From the IMG/VR virus record IMGVR_UViG_3300036766_000185, positions 32,182 to 96,181 of that record: a stretch of 64,000 nt of DNA; one strand, 5' to 3'. The DNA comes from a virus. Made by a program: the position numbers and the translations under genes. Below, piece by piece: positions 8,489-17,744 of the stretch. The notes beneath the pieces are model-generated. The model searched no databases, was not told the DNA's origin, and worked only from the letters and a program-made list of their open reading frames with translations. How positions within the stretch are numbered: position 1 is the stretch's first letter; every line of letters begins with the position of its first letter.

Positions 8489-8701
8489 TTACTTATCACT
8501 CTCCCTCGTAGTAGGTTGCGCTGACTGCCCTGGTTGATCATGATGCCCGTACCATCTAGACCTAGCCCTAACAGCGATACCAAAGAGAATCAGACAACCC
8601 GATAGATACTGTGCAAGTATGAAATCAGGTGTATCAGAACCATTCTCCTGACTATACTTGTTGATTAGGGCTTCTAGTTCTTTCGCAAAGGTAGCAGTCA
8701 T
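8489..8701 (-). CDS. Small conserved-type phage protein (70 residues)
   Basis: TFAKELEALINKYSQENG and SDTPDFILAQYLSGCLILF form an amphipathic helical protein of a type seen often in phage genomes, function unknown. Only 0-4 nt separate or overlap its neighbours. Confidence 0.6.
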   Translation of the reverse strand: MTATFAKELEALINKYSQENGSDTPDFILAQYLSGCLILFGIAVRARSRWYGHHDQPGQSAQPTTRESDK

Positions 8702-8919
8702 TTGCCAGCAAACCTCTCGAACAAACTCTTACTAACCCCAGCCGCGTTTATCCAAGAAATGTTACTCTCGCTATACACATCAACAATAAACGCGCCCTGC
8801 CCATCCTCATGGCTCAATGATAATCCATGCTGTTTACAAAGCGAAGTTAGCTCAGTCATAAATAGCTCAACTGCCCCGATTTGAGCATCTATACTTAGTT
8901 CATGTACCCATCGTTTCAT
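8698..8919 (-). CDS. Hypothetical protein (73 residues)
   Basis: Alternating helix and strand pattern with Trp and several acidic residues; no family recognised. ATGA overlaps at both ends place it firmly in the operon. Confidence 0.5.
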   Translation of the reverse strand: MKRWVHELSIDAQIGAVELFMTELTSLCKQHGLSLSHEDGQGAFIVDVYSESNISWINAAGVSKSLFERFAGK

Positions 8920-9431
8920 TCAAATATGTCTCCATTTGCGTCTGCAGCATCTTGCTCATAAGGCGCTATACGACGCCTGTAATACTCAAATGCGACACAA
9001 CGAATCATACCGTAAGCGTCATATCTACGATTCTCATCAATAGACGTTTCGCGCAGCGCAGTCTCTAGCACCCCAATAGCATTGTTGTAGTCGCTATATT
9101 TGCTATTTTCTTTAGAATACAAAGCATTAATAATCGTACAAATCGTATAATTCAGAGTGCCATTCAGCTTCTCTTGTAAAGCGGGATTCTGCTTAATCGT
9201 CTCAATAAGAGGAAACAATTTTTTATCTACCATTTGACGCTTCTCATCATCTACTGGAGGATAGACCTCGTTCTCTCTCTTACTATAAAACGCAGACAGA
9301 AGACGACGCACCACATGATAAAATGTGTCATCCCTGGTACTCATAAGGTGAAAATTCCACCCCAACCACTCCACCAGATCGGTTAGTGGTGTCTCAAGCC
9401 AGGCTCTGTGAGTACCCGAAATGTACGGCAT
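8916..9431 (-). CDS. Hypothetical protein (171 residues)
   Basis: Helical protein, rich in Tyr and Arg, with a repeated pattern of charged helices (DNAIGVLETALRETSIDENR). Much of it resembles other phage helical proteins of unknown function. Coupled to both neighbours. Confidence 0.55.
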   Translation of the reverse strand: MPYISGTHRAWLETPLTDLVEWLGWNFHLMSTRDDTFYHVVRRLLSAFYSKRENEVYPPVDDEKRQMVDKKLFPLIETIKQNPALQEKLNGTLNYTICTIINALYSKENSKYSDYNNAIGVLETALRETSIDENRRYDAYGMIRCVAFEYYRRRIAPYEQDAADANGDIFE

Positions 9432-9628
9432 TAAAGATTCTCAACTCCCTCAATCTTACCACCTTCTTCATTCTCTCGCTCTTGTTTGTCTCGACAATCA
9501 TCACATACATCGTCCTCACTAGTAATGTCTTTATATTCCTCTAGCAGATCGTCCAAGCTAGACTCGAACAATCGCCAGATATGAAAGTCTAAGATCTGCT
9601 TGATCATTTCATCGCGAGATTCCATCAA
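9431..9628 (-). CDS. Small acidic CxxC protein (65 residues)
   Basis: Contains a single VCDDCRDKQ motif, so at most half of a zinc site; otherwise acidic and helical. Overlaps both neighbours by 1-4 nt. Confidence 0.5.
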   Translation of the reverse strand: MMESRDEMIKQILDFHIWRLFESSLDDLLEEYKDITSEDDVCDDCRDKQERENEEGGKIEGVENL

Positions 9629-9912
9629 TTCCTCTCCTGCTTCATAAATGCGATTTCACCTTTTAGATTCTTCTGCTCATTTAGCGTATACATAGCGACT
9701 CGCTCTAAAGTCTGAACTCGATCTAAGAGACCTAGCTTTTCTGCTTCTGAGATTGCTGCGCTATGCATAAGACTCTTGATCTGCACAAGCTCTTCTCTCA
9801 CTATACGTCTCGTAAGAATGCCATTAAGACCAATTGATAGACCGACCGATGAAAGAATAGCAAATATCGCGCTAACACTAATCGTCAAATTTGCAGTAGT
9901 TCGCGCTTCCAT
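9625..9912 (-). CDS. Single-pass membrane protein with coiled coil
   Basis: 95 residues: one hydrophobic segment (~8-31) and a heptad-like C-terminal half (KLGLLDRVQTLERVAMYTL). Size and topology would suit a holin or inner-membrane spanin partner, but no endolysin lies next to it, so lysis is only a possibility. Confidence 0.55.
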   Translation of the reverse strand: MEARTTANLTISVSAIFAILSSVGLSIGLNGILTRRIVREELVQIKSLMHSAAISEAEKLGLLDRVQTLERVAMYTLNEQKNLKGEIAFMKQERN

Positions 9913-9925
9913 TTTTGGCTTTCTC

Positions 9926-10072
9926 TTATTTTATCAAAACGATGGCCTCACAGTTGGTTCCTAATGCCTTCATGCGCTCTTCGTGTTGTCTGGTCAGATC
10001 TCTGTCCATCGCGATGATGAGAAGTACCACACCAATTAGAACGCTCACAGTTACACAGTATTCGGTTTTCAT
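9926..10072 (-). CDS. Small membrane protein (48 residues)
   Basis: Start at 10072 (MKTEYCVTVSVLIGVVLLII) chosen because it overlaps the upstream stop as ATGA and is preceded by GAGGAGAGG. One N-terminal transmembrane helix, then a charged tail with a single Cys. Function unknown. Confidence 0.55.
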   Translation of the reverse strand: MKTEYCVTVSVLIGVVLLIIAMDRDLTRQHEERMKALGTNCEAIVLIK

Positions 10073-10284
10073 CACCCTCTCCTCAGCAGCGCTTTTATCA
10101 GTCGCTTCTGTCGCTCGCTTTTCTGCGTTCGCCGGAGAGCATCCCAAAGCGCTACATTACACACGAGTCTTTCGCTTGCTACACCTTTTGCATTCTCGCG
10201 CTGAAAGCGCACCATCCCATATCCTTCATCTACGCCGTAGTCGTTACGGTGAACTTCCTGAGGGATAAGCACTAACTTGTTCAT
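10072..10284 (-). CDS. Hypothetical protein (70 residues)
   Basis: Basic protein with ALWDALRRTQKSERQKRLIK, possibly nucleic-acid binding. Coupled to the exonuclease gene upstream by an ATGA overlap. Confidence 0.5.
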   Translation of the reverse strand: MNKLVLIPQEVHRNDYGVDEGYGMVRFQRENAKGVASERLVCNVALWDALRRTQKSERQKRLIKALLRRG

Positions 10285-11054
10285 AGCGCCATTCTTTCAT
10301 TTTTTTCAGGACTAGGGATGGTAACTCGACCTGCATAGCCTCCGTGGCCTTTGCAGAAGAAGGTTTGGTAACAAGTCTTACCTTGATATCGAATCCCATC
10401 CTTTCGCAGATCTTGACTGCCACAGTTAGCGCATCGAAAATCGCCGTAAAATGCTGATAAGTTCAGCTTCGGCTTAATGTGTGGCTGGAACTTATTCCAC
10501 AAAGCTCGCGTGTCCTCAACGTCCTTGCGATTGTAAGCACACATTTTATCAAAACTCTTTTTGTTCTTGCACTCTAAGATATCAATCCAGTCTTGCATTT
10601 CCATCTTCACTTTTCCGCCTAGCCCGAACTGTTTAGAAATGTAGTCTAAACTAGCAGACGGGAAGGCGAAATGCTTTCGAATCTGTTTCTCTAAGTCATC
10701 AGTATACTTCGCCCACTCAGGCAGAGGAGGCAGATTATTGAGCACTCGCTGAGTATTTATGTACTTAATATCAAACTTGTCTGAGTTTTTACCAATAGCT
10801 ACGTCAGCCATTTTGACAATTTTATCAAATTCACGAATCACTTTTCCCGAATCCTGCTCTTTAAAGCCCCAATCAATTGTCCTAGCCGATTTGCCGTCGT
10901 TAAACGCATAGCTTATGCAAATAATCCCATATCTACTGCTCTGCTCGGCTAGCTGATGCTGTCGTACATATTGCTTGCCGAGTCTCCAAACATAGACGAG
11001 AAGGGGCGTAGTCTCAATATCGAAGAACATCACCAAAGGCTTTTTATTCAACAT
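10281..11054 (-). CDS. 3'-5' exonuclease (DEDD/PolB-type) with zinc finger
   Basis: 257 residues. RNase H-fold exonuclease motifs: DIETTP at 12-17 (Asp12, Glu14), NSDKFDIKYI (Asp96), YNRKDVEDT (Tyr175, Asp179/182). A C-terminal Cys cluster (C209, C212, C229, C235) forms a probable zinc ribbon. A stand-alone proofreading or recombination exonuclease. AAGGAG precedes its ATG; it is the first gene after promoter 11088-11116. Confidence 0.8.
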   Translation of the reverse strand: MLNKKPLVMFFDIETTPLLVYVWRLGKQYVRQHQLAEQSSRYGIICISYAFNDGKSARTIDWGFKEQDSGKVIREFDKIVKMADVAIGKNSDKFDIKYINTQRVLNNLPPLPEWAKYTDDLEKQIRKHFAFPSASLDYISKQFGLGGKVKMEMQDWIDILECKNKKSFDKMCAYNRKDVEDTRALWNKFQPHIKPKLNLSAFYGDFRCANCGSQDLRKDGIRYQGKTCYQTFFCKGHGGYAGRVTIPSPEKNERMAL

Positions 11055-11087
11055 TCTTTCTCCTTGTTTTCTTCTTCTCTAGTATAG

Positions 11088-11116
11088 AGTATATCACACC
11101 ACATACAACCAGTAAA
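11088..11116 (-). promoter_or_regulatory. Promoter, early family
   Basis: Minus-strand -35 TTTACT and -10 TATACT with a 17-bp spacer and an extended -10 (TGTGA before the hexamer). The downstream leader TACTAGAG matches the other promoters. It stands between the SbcC-like and exonuclease genes and should drive the exonuclease operon. Confidence 0.65.
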
Positions 11117-12808
11117 TTATTCCTTTAGAACGCGTGATTCCCCGTCAATCTTCTTGACTACTATCACGTTTTCTGCAGCGTACATATCTCTAATATCGGT
11201 GTGAGTCACCACGATCACTCGTTCGAACTGAGGGCGAAGCTGTTGCGACAGTTCTACAAATTTGATCTTTCCAAGCTCATCAAGAGAACCAAACCCTTCG
11301 TCTATAATTAGGGTAGAGATCTTGAAGTTATTTCTTCGCGCTAGAACGCTGGACAGCGCAATTCTAATAGCCAAATCAATTCTAAACTTCTCGCCCCCAC
11401 TCAAAGAGTCATACAATCTCCGATTCAAATCAGATAGCACAGCGATATCAAGAGTCTCTCCTATCCCACCGCTCTTGAGAGTCTTTTGTGTTGAGATCTC
11501 TAGTCTCAATTTTCTATCCGACAACACCTCTAGCAGCTTGTTAGATTCTAGTTCAATCTCCGGGATTACACTTTCAATGATACGAGTGGGAATTCCGTTC
11601 TTGTCGAAAGCTCCCTCCAGGGCGCTTAAAACTGCATGGTCATCGTCAATTAAAATTAGAGCGGCTTCAAGCTCTCTAACTCGTTGTTCCAATTTCAATT
11701 TTTCCGTTTCTTTGGCTTGAAGAAATCCAAGAGCAGATTCTAACGCTCGAATCGACGCATCGATGATCTCCGCCTGCTCGAAAATCGCTCTGATTCGAAG
11801 CTCGAATGCATTTATAGTTTGCTGCTGATGTGTTGTCCGTTCTAGCATTTGAAGAATCTTAGAACTAACACCAGAGCGCTCCTCTGCGTATCGAGATAAT
11901 CTTGTTTTAAGAGTTTTTATCAAGTCTACTTTTCTTTGCTCGTCAAGTTTAGACAAACAGAGCGGGCATTCTCCATTCATCTTGGCTAGCGTCTCAACTC
12001 TAGCGGCTACCTTGCTCATAGCATCGTCTAGCTGAACACCATACATAGACAATTTTGATCGTTCTACGACATTAGAAGCTAGTTTGGCTTTTTCTTCGGC
12101 TAGCGGCATATCGATAGACGAACGCTCGTCTGATAAGGTCTTTTCTAGGGTGATTTGCTCTCTTAGTTTATCTCTCTGCTCTTCTAGTGAAGATTCCTCA
12201 ACCGCATCAGCTAGCTGCATCTGTACAGCAGACAAGCTTAGATCTGTAGCGAAAGATTCCTTCTCTTTATTCTTCAAACGCAGTCTAACTTCCTCTAGAT
12301 ACTTATCGTATTCATCTAGACGCAGAATCTTCATTATGATGTGCTTTGCCTCTTTGGGAGCTAGAACACTAAAACTGTCTGATTTTCCCTGCTCGACGCA
12401 AGCACTCATAATAAAAAGATCGTACGTCATACCCAGCAGATTTTCAATTTTCTGTTGAGTCTCTGCAATCGTAGCACCATTATCGGGATGCCCCTTCCCA
12501 TCAATGTAGCTAACATCTAGATTAAGAGTAGTTTTCTTTTCGCGCTCTCTCACTCTTCGTACACGATACGCATTCTGACCTAGTGAAAACTCTACTTCGA
12601 CCTCGCAGCTTTTCTCGCCCTCGGTGATTAGCTCGTCTCCGTTAGCTCTAGCACGTCCAAATAAGCACCAGGTAACTGCATCTTTAACTAGAGAGGATTT
12701 TCCTGCACCATTCTCCCCTACTACTATAACTGGATTCATGCTAGTTATATCTAGCTCTGTATGCTTATGAGAGAGAAAATTATGAACAGAAATCTTGTCG
12801 ATTCTCAT
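11117..12808 (-). CDS. SbcC/Rad50-like (T4 gp46-type) recombination ATPase
   Basis: 563 residues, about the size of T4 gp46 and half of E. coli SbcC. Walker A GENGAGKSS at 31-39; long coiled-coil centre with a zinc-hook CPLC; C-terminal LSGGEKFRIDLAIR signature and LIIDEGFGSLDE Walker B. Partners the SbcD-like nuclease (15611-16639) to process DNA ends during replication and packaging-linked recombination. Confidence 0.88.
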   Translation of the reverse strand: MRIDKISVHNFLSHKHTELDITSMNPVIVVGENGAGKSSLVKDAVTWCLFGRARANGDELITEGEKSCEVEVEFSLGQNAYRVRRVREREKKTTLNLDVSYIDGKGHPDNGATIAETQQKIENLLGMTYDLFIMSACVEQGKSDSFSVLAPKEAKHIIMKILRLDEYDKYLEEVRLRLKNKEKESFATDLSLSAVQMQLADAVEESSLEEQRDKLREQITLEKTLSDERSSIDMPLAEEKAKLASNVVERSKLSMYGVQLDDAMSKVAARVETLAKMNGECPLCLSKLDEQRKVDLIKTLKTRLSRYAEERSGVSSKILQMLERTTHQQQTINAFELRIRAIFEQAEIIDASIRALESALGFLQAKETEKLKLEQRVRELEAALILIDDDHAVLSALEGAFDKNGIPTRIIESVIPEIELESNKLLEVLSDRKLRLEISTQKTLKSGGIGETLDIAVLSDLNRRLYDSLSGGEKFRIDLAIRIALSSVLARRNNFKISTLIIDEGFGSLDELGKIKFVELSQQLRPQFERVIVVTHTDIRDMYAAENVIVVKKIDGESRVLKE

Positions 12809-12969
12809 TCAGAAGTTACGTCCTCTAAATCCACATCAAAGTTCTCTACGTCTACTGTTGACACCGCCTGACAGACCATACAGCGAATGTCAATGGCCTC
12901 TTTAGTCTCATGAGAGGATACAACGGTAACTTCCTCAGAGAAACAGAAGGAGCACTTGACACTATTCAT
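12805..12969 (-). CDS. Zinc-ribbon protein (54 residues)
   Basis: Two CxxC pairs (CSFC and CMVC) with an acidic C-terminus. The ATG at 12969 is preferred over a GTG at 12993 because GAGG lies upstream. Coupled to the SbcC-like gene by a 4-nt overlap. Confidence 0.6.
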   Translation of the reverse strand: MNSVKCSFCFSEEVTVVSSHETKEAIDIRCMVCQAVSTVDVENFDVDLEDVTSE

Positions 12970-13930
12970 TCTTTGCCTCGATAGCTCGCTCACTCATCAT
13001 CTTGTCCACGACTAGTAAACAAAGCTTGGGAGCTTGCTTTTTTATTAAGTTGAATTGTAATGTGTTAAAATCCTTTACAAGAAGCCAACACTCTTCCTTC
13101 ATAATATCTTCTATCACAGCACGGGGTAGCACGTGCATGATTGTTCTGTCGATTGGCAATCCCTGCTCATCTTTAAGTCTCAAAATTGCTTTCCTAATTC
13201 GTGCTTCGGTATAGAATGCGGTGAGAAATCTAGAGGTATCATCTTGGAGATCTTTCACTCCACCACCAAAAGCTGCCATATTAGCCTCTTTGAAGGATTG
13301 AGTTACTAATTTGGCGAACATTTGTCTCCCGTACACATTTCTGCGAAAGTAATTCTTTATAACGATTCCTTCCATTCTGCCTTCATAGTAAGCGCTGTTA
13401 CCAATGAAGTTTTCTAATCTCGCCACATCAATTTCTGCTACTGTAGTCTTCAAAATGAGTGGAACAATCGAAAGTCCCAGTCTTTCATATTCAGCTTTAA
13501 CAGCCTCATAAGGAAGATAGATATGAGTCAGCGTATTATAGATATCGAACCCCATAAACTGAGGAGTTCGCGCCCAGTCGTAGTTGATAGTATGCTTTTT
13601 GCACCACTCGCCATAGTAGATGTAGTCGGGATGCAAGACTTCAGCCCAAGTTTTACCCGCCACGAAATTTTCACTCATTTTATCAACCAACCAGTTGGCG
13701 TTTTTCCCAAACTGCTTGAGTTGCGGACTATTGGCATCAGTGAGTTTGAACTGATTGTTTCTGGATCCAAAAAGAAGTTCACCTTCCCACACTCTAAATT
13801 GGGCATTGCCCCCATCTATTTTTTCTTGAATAACAATAACGTCTGTAGGCTCAGAAAAGAGACCATAATTTTCCTCATGACCAAGACGCTCTATATCCAA
13901 ATACTTGTGAAATGTCGGGAGATCGCTCAT
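12962..13930 (-). CDS. RNA ligase, T4 Rnl2-like
   Basis: 322 residues. Nucleotidyltransferase motif I EKIDG at 36-40 gives the adenylated Lys37; downstream FGSRNN, and MEGIVIKNYF as motif IV. ATP-dependent RNA ligases seal nicks, for phages often in tRNAs cut by host defences; this genome has two tRNAs, which fits that role. Coupled on both sides. Confidence 0.85.
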   Translation of the reverse strand: MSDLPTFHKYLDIERLGHEENYGLFSEPTDVIVIQEKIDGGNAQFRVWEGELLFGSRNNQFKLTDANSPQLKQFGKNANWLVDKMSENFVAGKTWAEVLHPDYIYYGEWCKKHTINYDWARTPQFMGFDIYNTLTHIYLPYEAVKAEYERLGLSIVPLILKTTVAEIDVARLENFIGNSAYYEGRMEGIVIKNYFRRNVYGRQMFAKLVTQSFKEANMAAFGGGVKDLQDDTSRFLTAFYTEARIRKAILRLKDEQGLPIDRTIMHVLPRAVIEDIMKEECWLLVKDFNTLQFNLIKKQAPKLCLLVVDKMMSERAIEAKNE

Positions 13931-14139
13931 TTCTTAGCCCTGCACTTTCCACATTTTCCTTTGATGGTATAAGTCATACAATGACATGAATCACACAGAG
14001 AGATTTCATTTCGAAAAGCTTCGAACTTCTCTGGAGTCCAATCTTGTCGCTCGATCCACCCGCCTCCCATCGAGCACGTAGAAAGGTGCACCTCTTCTCC
14101 TGGTCTACTATGGGCCCCGCACTCTTTACACTTACTCAT
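13927..14139 (-). CDS. Zinc-finger protein (70 residues)
   Basis: MSKCKECGAH start at 14139 chosen because it overlaps the upstream stop. CxxC at the N-terminus (CKEC) plus C-x2-C pairs near the end (CDSC, CGKC) suggest two zinc sites. Function unknown. Confidence 0.55.
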   Translation of the reverse strand: MSKCKECGAHSRPGEEVHLSTCSMGGGWIERQDWTPEKFEAFRNEISLCDSCHCMTYTIKGKCGKCRAKK

Positions 14140-14278
14140 TCTCTTCTGCGCTCTGTTCTTCATCAAGCTCACTTATCTCTCCGCACTCTAGACACTCGAT
14201 TATGGTGATCAATTCAATCGAAGTCTGAACCTTTTCGATCTCTCTCACCAACTCAGATTGACATGAAGAGCAGTTCAT
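14132..14278 (-). CDS. Small zinc-ribbon protein (48 residues)
   Basis: Reads MNCSSCQSELVREIEK...IIECLECGEI followed by an acidic tail. Two CxxC pairs 24 residues apart make a plausible zinc ribbon. Its TAA overlaps the start of the next gene. Confidence 0.6.
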   Translation of the reverse strand: MNCSSCQSELVREIEKVQTSIELITIIECLECGEISELDEEQSAEENE

Positions 14279-14290
14279 TTTATTTGTCCC

Positions 14291-14770
14291 TTAGTATCTG
14301 TAATCATAGATTCTCTCTAGGCCGTAACGCTTCAATATCGAGCTATCAGTCAGATCATCTTCCATCAATTTTCTAAAGTCTACATACACTCCCGCACCAG
14401 CATATACACTCTGAGCAAAATCGTCGCATAAGATCTTTCCTGACCTGTATCCCACAGGAAGCTGCAGACATTTCAAAACGAAGCCAACCCAGTCAAAGTC
14501 TAAGATTTCATAGTTATACAGAGCAGCCCGCATCCAGGATTCATCAAGATAGGCGGCGTCAACTCGTCGCAAAATCACGATCTGTTTCTGTCTGTATTCG
14601 TTCATGTCGCCAACTCTGACGCCCTGCTTCAATGTCAATTCAAGAATTTCGTTGTCGTCTCGACACAGGAGGACGTGGTTCCAATAGAAGTGCAGAAGCT
14701 TGCGACTAAGCCAATGTCGCCACTTCGTACCTCTGGCTAACACTATATCTCCTGCTTTAACTTCAATCAT
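14291..14770 (-). CDS. Permuted NlpC/P60-like peptidase (YiiX-type)
   Basis: 159 residues. The order GDIVLARG, WNHVLLC (His) then KILCDDFAQSVY (Cys) matches circularly permuted NlpC/P60 papain-like enzymes, where His precedes Cys. Family members hydrolyse peptides or lipids; a cell-wall role is possible, no signal peptide is seen. Confidence 0.65.
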   Translation of the reverse strand: MIEVKAGDIVLARGTKWRHWLSRKLLHFYWNHVLLCRDDNEILELTLKQGVRVGDMNEYRQKQIVILRRVDAAYLDESWMRAALYNYEILDFDWVGFVLKCLQLPVGYRSGKILCDDFAQSVYAGAGVYVDFRKLMEDDLTDSSILKRYGLERIYDYRY

Positions 14771-14952
14771 TAGATTCTCTCTGTCGCTATAACTAATCTT
14801 CCTGTTCCTCGATCATATGCCCTAGCAATAGCCTTTAACTCGTGCAGCAGCTTGTTACACAACTTCTCCATCTCCACGTCATATTCTGGTTTGGTTGCAT
14901 CGTCTACAGTTACAGAGATAGACAACTTGTAGCTTCTAGTTTTCTGAGTCAT
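14770..14952 (-). CDS. Hypothetical protein (60 residues)
   Basis: Beta strand then helix (YKLSISVTVDDATKPEYD, then charged helix). No family recognised. One-base overlap with the NlpC/P60-like gene. Confidence 0.5.
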   Translation of the reverse strand: MTQKTRSYKLSISVTVDDATKPEYDVEMEKLCNKLLHELKAIARAYDRGTGRLVIATERI

Positions 14953-14954
14953 TT

Positions 14955-15035
14955 TTATTTCCCGCGTCGAACAAGCAGCGTGAAAACAACAATAGCCACA
15001 ACTCCAACCAAAAGAGTAAGCGCGTTTCCTGACAT
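14955..15035 (-). CDS. Tiny membrane protein (26 residues)
   Basis: MSGNALTLLVGVVAIVVFTLLVRRGK: one transmembrane helix with a basic end. An AAAGGAG site precedes the ATG and it fits exactly between its neighbours. Function unknown; could be a peptide that modulates membrane or host protease. Confidence 0.55.
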   Translation of the reverse strand: MSGNALTLLVGVVAIVVFTLLVRRGK

Positions 15036-15036
15036 T

Positions 15037-15630
15037 TTATTCTCCTTTCAGTTTACCCCTGTTTACGATATCCCACTTTACAGCAGAAAGCTGCGCATCT
15101 TCTCTCTTACGATTCTGCGACCGCGCATCAAGTTTAGCTACCATTTCTATCGCGGCTCTCGTAGCCTTATTATTAAAATCACGAACTACATTATCAACAG
15201 TTCTATCGCTAACATCAAAAAGGTTCTGATCTCGAATGTCTCTGGTCGACTGAGAAGTTTGATCGTTTAATTGAGCCGTTGCATAGGCTCTGAAATCAAA
15301 GTGCAGACGCTCGCCGAATTTGCTCGTCCAATACGCGATCTCAGAATCAGATAATTCGCTCTTAAACGGTTGAGTCTCTAGCGATACAAACAAGTCCAAC
15401 CCTCCCGTATACAAGTCTGGTCTTTTTACTTGACAGTCTGAAACTGCATGAAGATATAGTTTAGATTGTACTAAACTCGTAGCGATGATAAAGGCAATCT
15501 CTCTCAATCTCTCAGCCAGAAGATATCTAATAGAAGTTTTCGACTGATTCATCTGCTGATATCTAGTGATGAGGGTTCCATACCAGCCGTACAGACTCTG
15601 ATCTTGTCGATTACCCTCTAGTAGTGGCAT
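15037..15630 (-). CDS. Hypothetical protein (197 residues)
   Basis: Helical, charged protein without recognised motifs. It overlaps the SbcD-like gene by 20 nt and is part of the same operon. Confidence 0.5.
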   Translation of the reverse strand: MPLLEGNRQDQSLYGWYGTLITRYQQMNQSKTSIRYLLAERLREIAFIIATSLVQSKLYLHAVSDCQVKRPDLYTGGLDLFVSLETQPFKSELSDSEIAYWTSKFGERLHFDFRAYATAQLNDQTSQSTRDIRDQNLFDVSDRTVDNVVRDFNNKATRAAIEMVAKLDARSQNRKREDAQLSAVKWDIVNRGKLKGE

Positions 15631-16639
15631 CGATCACTTCCTTTCCTACTGTCATCACTTTCGTTTTTTCTAGCTCAGATAACGAGGACTCTTTTAAATA
15701 GTCTGATAGCGCGTCAATCGCCGAAATCTGCTCAGACATAATTCTTTGAGAGGTGGGAACACTCTCTCTAACAACGTCATACTGTATTGTAAGCTCTTTA
15801 GCTCTGGAAGTCATTTGACGCACTACATCTTCCTTGACATTTCTTGCAATCTCATTCGCCGTACCGTGAAAAATTATCTTGACAATAGCATCTTCAATTT
15901 CATTCACATGTAGCACAGTAGCACCAACATTAGATGCGTCAATGTCGTATTGAATCATCGAGCGGGTCTTAAGAGGAATAAACTCTGCTGTAATATGATG
16001 GTCGTCAATTGTTCCCTCCGGCTTAAGAGCGACAAACTGTACATCAAGTATTGTTACACCCTTTATATCGTCGCGCTCTCCAAAATCGACATGTTCAATA
16101 CTACCCGAATACATGATCAAAGGATTCTCCCTCAAAATCTGATGCTTGTGTACATCGCCTAAAACATATGCTTTACAGTTTGGGTACTTAGCTAGGAGTT
16201 CGTCTGTGCTCATGGCTTCCATTAGTTGATAATCGGTGGGACCAATCTTCGCTTCTCTGAGCAGCAGGTGTCCCATAAATATAGTATCCTCGATGTAGGG
16301 ATTAGTTACAATCTTTACATCCTTAATCTGCAACTCTTCAAACGAATGGTAGCTGTGAACACCGTTCGGATATTCGTCGTGATTCCCACGCAGAATAACA
16401 AATTTCACACCAGAACCCGTAGCGCTCGGTGGAGCTACAATAGATCGCACCCATCGTTCGAACATTGCAAGCTCTTGACTATGAGGACGACGACTGGTAA
16501 AAGTGTCCCCTAGAATCAACACCTTATCGACTTTCTCTTTGAAGATAAGCTGCTTAATCTGCTCCAGAGCCGACACTGTATCGTCGAAGCGACGATTGAT
16601 GTTCAAGTGAATATCGGAACAGATCAAGTAGCGGCTCAT
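15611..16639 (-). CDS. SbcD/Mre11-like (T4 gp47-type) nuclease
   Basis: 342 residues. Metallophosphatase motifs in order: CSDIHLN, ILGDTFTSRR, LRGNHDEYPNG, and GDVHKHQ. Partner of the SbcC-like ATPase 3 kb downstream; together they trim double-strand ends. The Mre11 capping domain appears reduced. Confidence 0.87.
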   Translation of the reverse strand: MSRYLICSDIHLNINRRFDDTVSALEQIKQLIFKEKVDKVLILGDTFTSRRPHSQELAMFERWVRSIVAPPSATGSGVKFVILRGNHDEYPNGVHSYHSFEELQIKDVKIVTNPYIEDTIFMGHLLLREAKIGPTDYQLMEAMSTDELLAKYPNCKAYVLGDVHKHQILRENPLIMYSGSIEHVDFGERDDIKGVTILDVQFVALKPEGTIDDHHITAEFIPLKTRSMIQYDIDASNVGATVLHVNEIEDAIVKIIFHGTANEIARNVKEDVVRQMTSRAKELTIQYDVVRESVPTSQRIMSEQISAIDALSDYLKESSLSELEKTKVMTVGKEVIDATTRG

Positions 16640-17502
16640 TTCTTGTCCTTGTTCTTCTTATTCGCATCATCGATAGCTTTATCGATACGTTCTTTTTCTT
16701 CTGTCTCTTTGACCATCTGCTGTAATTCTGTCTCTTTAATTCTAGTCATTTGATCTATGCGAATAGATAGATAGTCCTTTACGCGCATTCTAAGCTCAAT
16801 GTCGCTTTCTTCAACTTTTCGTTTAATACCTACCAATCCGACAATCTCATCAAGATCAGCACCCTCTTTCTCAAAAAACTCTTCTCTCTTCCCCGCAATA
16901 AAAACATCGAAGAAGTCTGATTCTGAGATTTGCGCTTTTAGCAGATCAACAATTGGGAATACTCGCTCAATTTTGACTAACAATGTTGGTTTCGCTTTTT
17001 TCTCACTACCCTTAACAGGGTCCGCCATATTATAGTCAACTTTTACTAAGTTAGTTCTAACGTAGACTGGAATGTTCTGTACGCGCAGCAAGAGCAAAAT
17101 CTCCTGAGAGGCTGCGAGAGCATCAAACATCTGTGCAACAATCTCAAGTCGTAGAGTGAAAGAAGGCATTTTCGCCATTGGGTCCTTCTTTTTCTTCTTA
17201 GAAGATCCTACCTCTTCTTCCATCTCCTGAAAGTCTGGAGACTCAAATGGTACATCATCTTCTGGGTAATATTCTCTACCGCCTCCATCGGAATATGTAC
17301 TCCCTCCGCCAGATGAAACGTTCTCTATATTGATAATATCAATTTGAAATTTCTTACTATCGCAAATAAGCAACACTGGGCTAACTATCTTAAACGGAAC
17401 CGATCTAGTGTCTATCTTTTTATAGCGGATAAGATTAACCAGTTCCTCAGGGGTTAAGTCTAGAGTATGCTGAACCGTTTTGTCTACTATTTTGATTCTC
17501 AT
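16636..17502 (-). CDS. Hypothetical protein (288 residues)
   Basis: Mixed beta N-terminus, a Gly/Ser-rich linker near 72-85, an acidic/Lys patch (SSKKKKKDPM) and a charged helical C-terminus (ETEEKERIDKAIDDANK). No family recognised. ATGA overlap with the SbcD-like gene suggests a DNA-repair neighbour. Confidence 0.5.
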   Translation of the reverse strand: MRIKIVDKTVQHTLDLTPEELVNLIRYKKIDTRSVPFKIVSPVLLICDSKKFQIDIINIENVSSGGGSTYSDGGGREYYPEDDVPFESPDFQEMEEEVGSSKKKKKDPMAKMPSFTLRLEIVAQMFDALAASQEILLLLRVQNIPVYVRTNLVKVDYNMADPVKGSEKKAKPTLLVKIERVFPIVDLLKAQISESDFFDVFIAGKREEFFEKEGADLDEIVGLVGIKRKVEESDIELRMRVKDYLSIRIDQMTRIKETELQQMVKETEEKERIDKAIDDANKKNKDKK

Positions 17503-17744
17503 TTCTTGAGTTTAGTTACTTCCCATGGGTGTCGAAGTCCTTGCAAATACTCACCGCCATCGGGTCCTTCTTTTCTACCTTCATTCAAAGTCTTAATCAA
17601 CACCATCAGACATCCAACATTATTGACCTTAGACGATAGACTCGCTATGCCCTGTTGAAAAGTTAACCCTACAATGGAACATTCATTCCCTGTCAGATCA
17701 TCTAACACACGCTCCCCTATATCGAATCCCAGATCAACTTTCAT
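17499..17744 (-). CDS. Hypothetical protein (81 residues)
   Basis: Small mixed protein (VDLGFDIGERVLDDLTGNEC) that looks like a short SH3-like beta barrel start, but no family is secured. Overlaps on both sides by 4 nt. Confidence 0.5.
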   Translation of the reverse strand: MKVDLGFDIGERVLDDLTGNECSIVGLTFQQGIASLSSKVNNVGCLMVLIKTLNEGRKEGPDGGEYLQGLRHPWEVTKLKK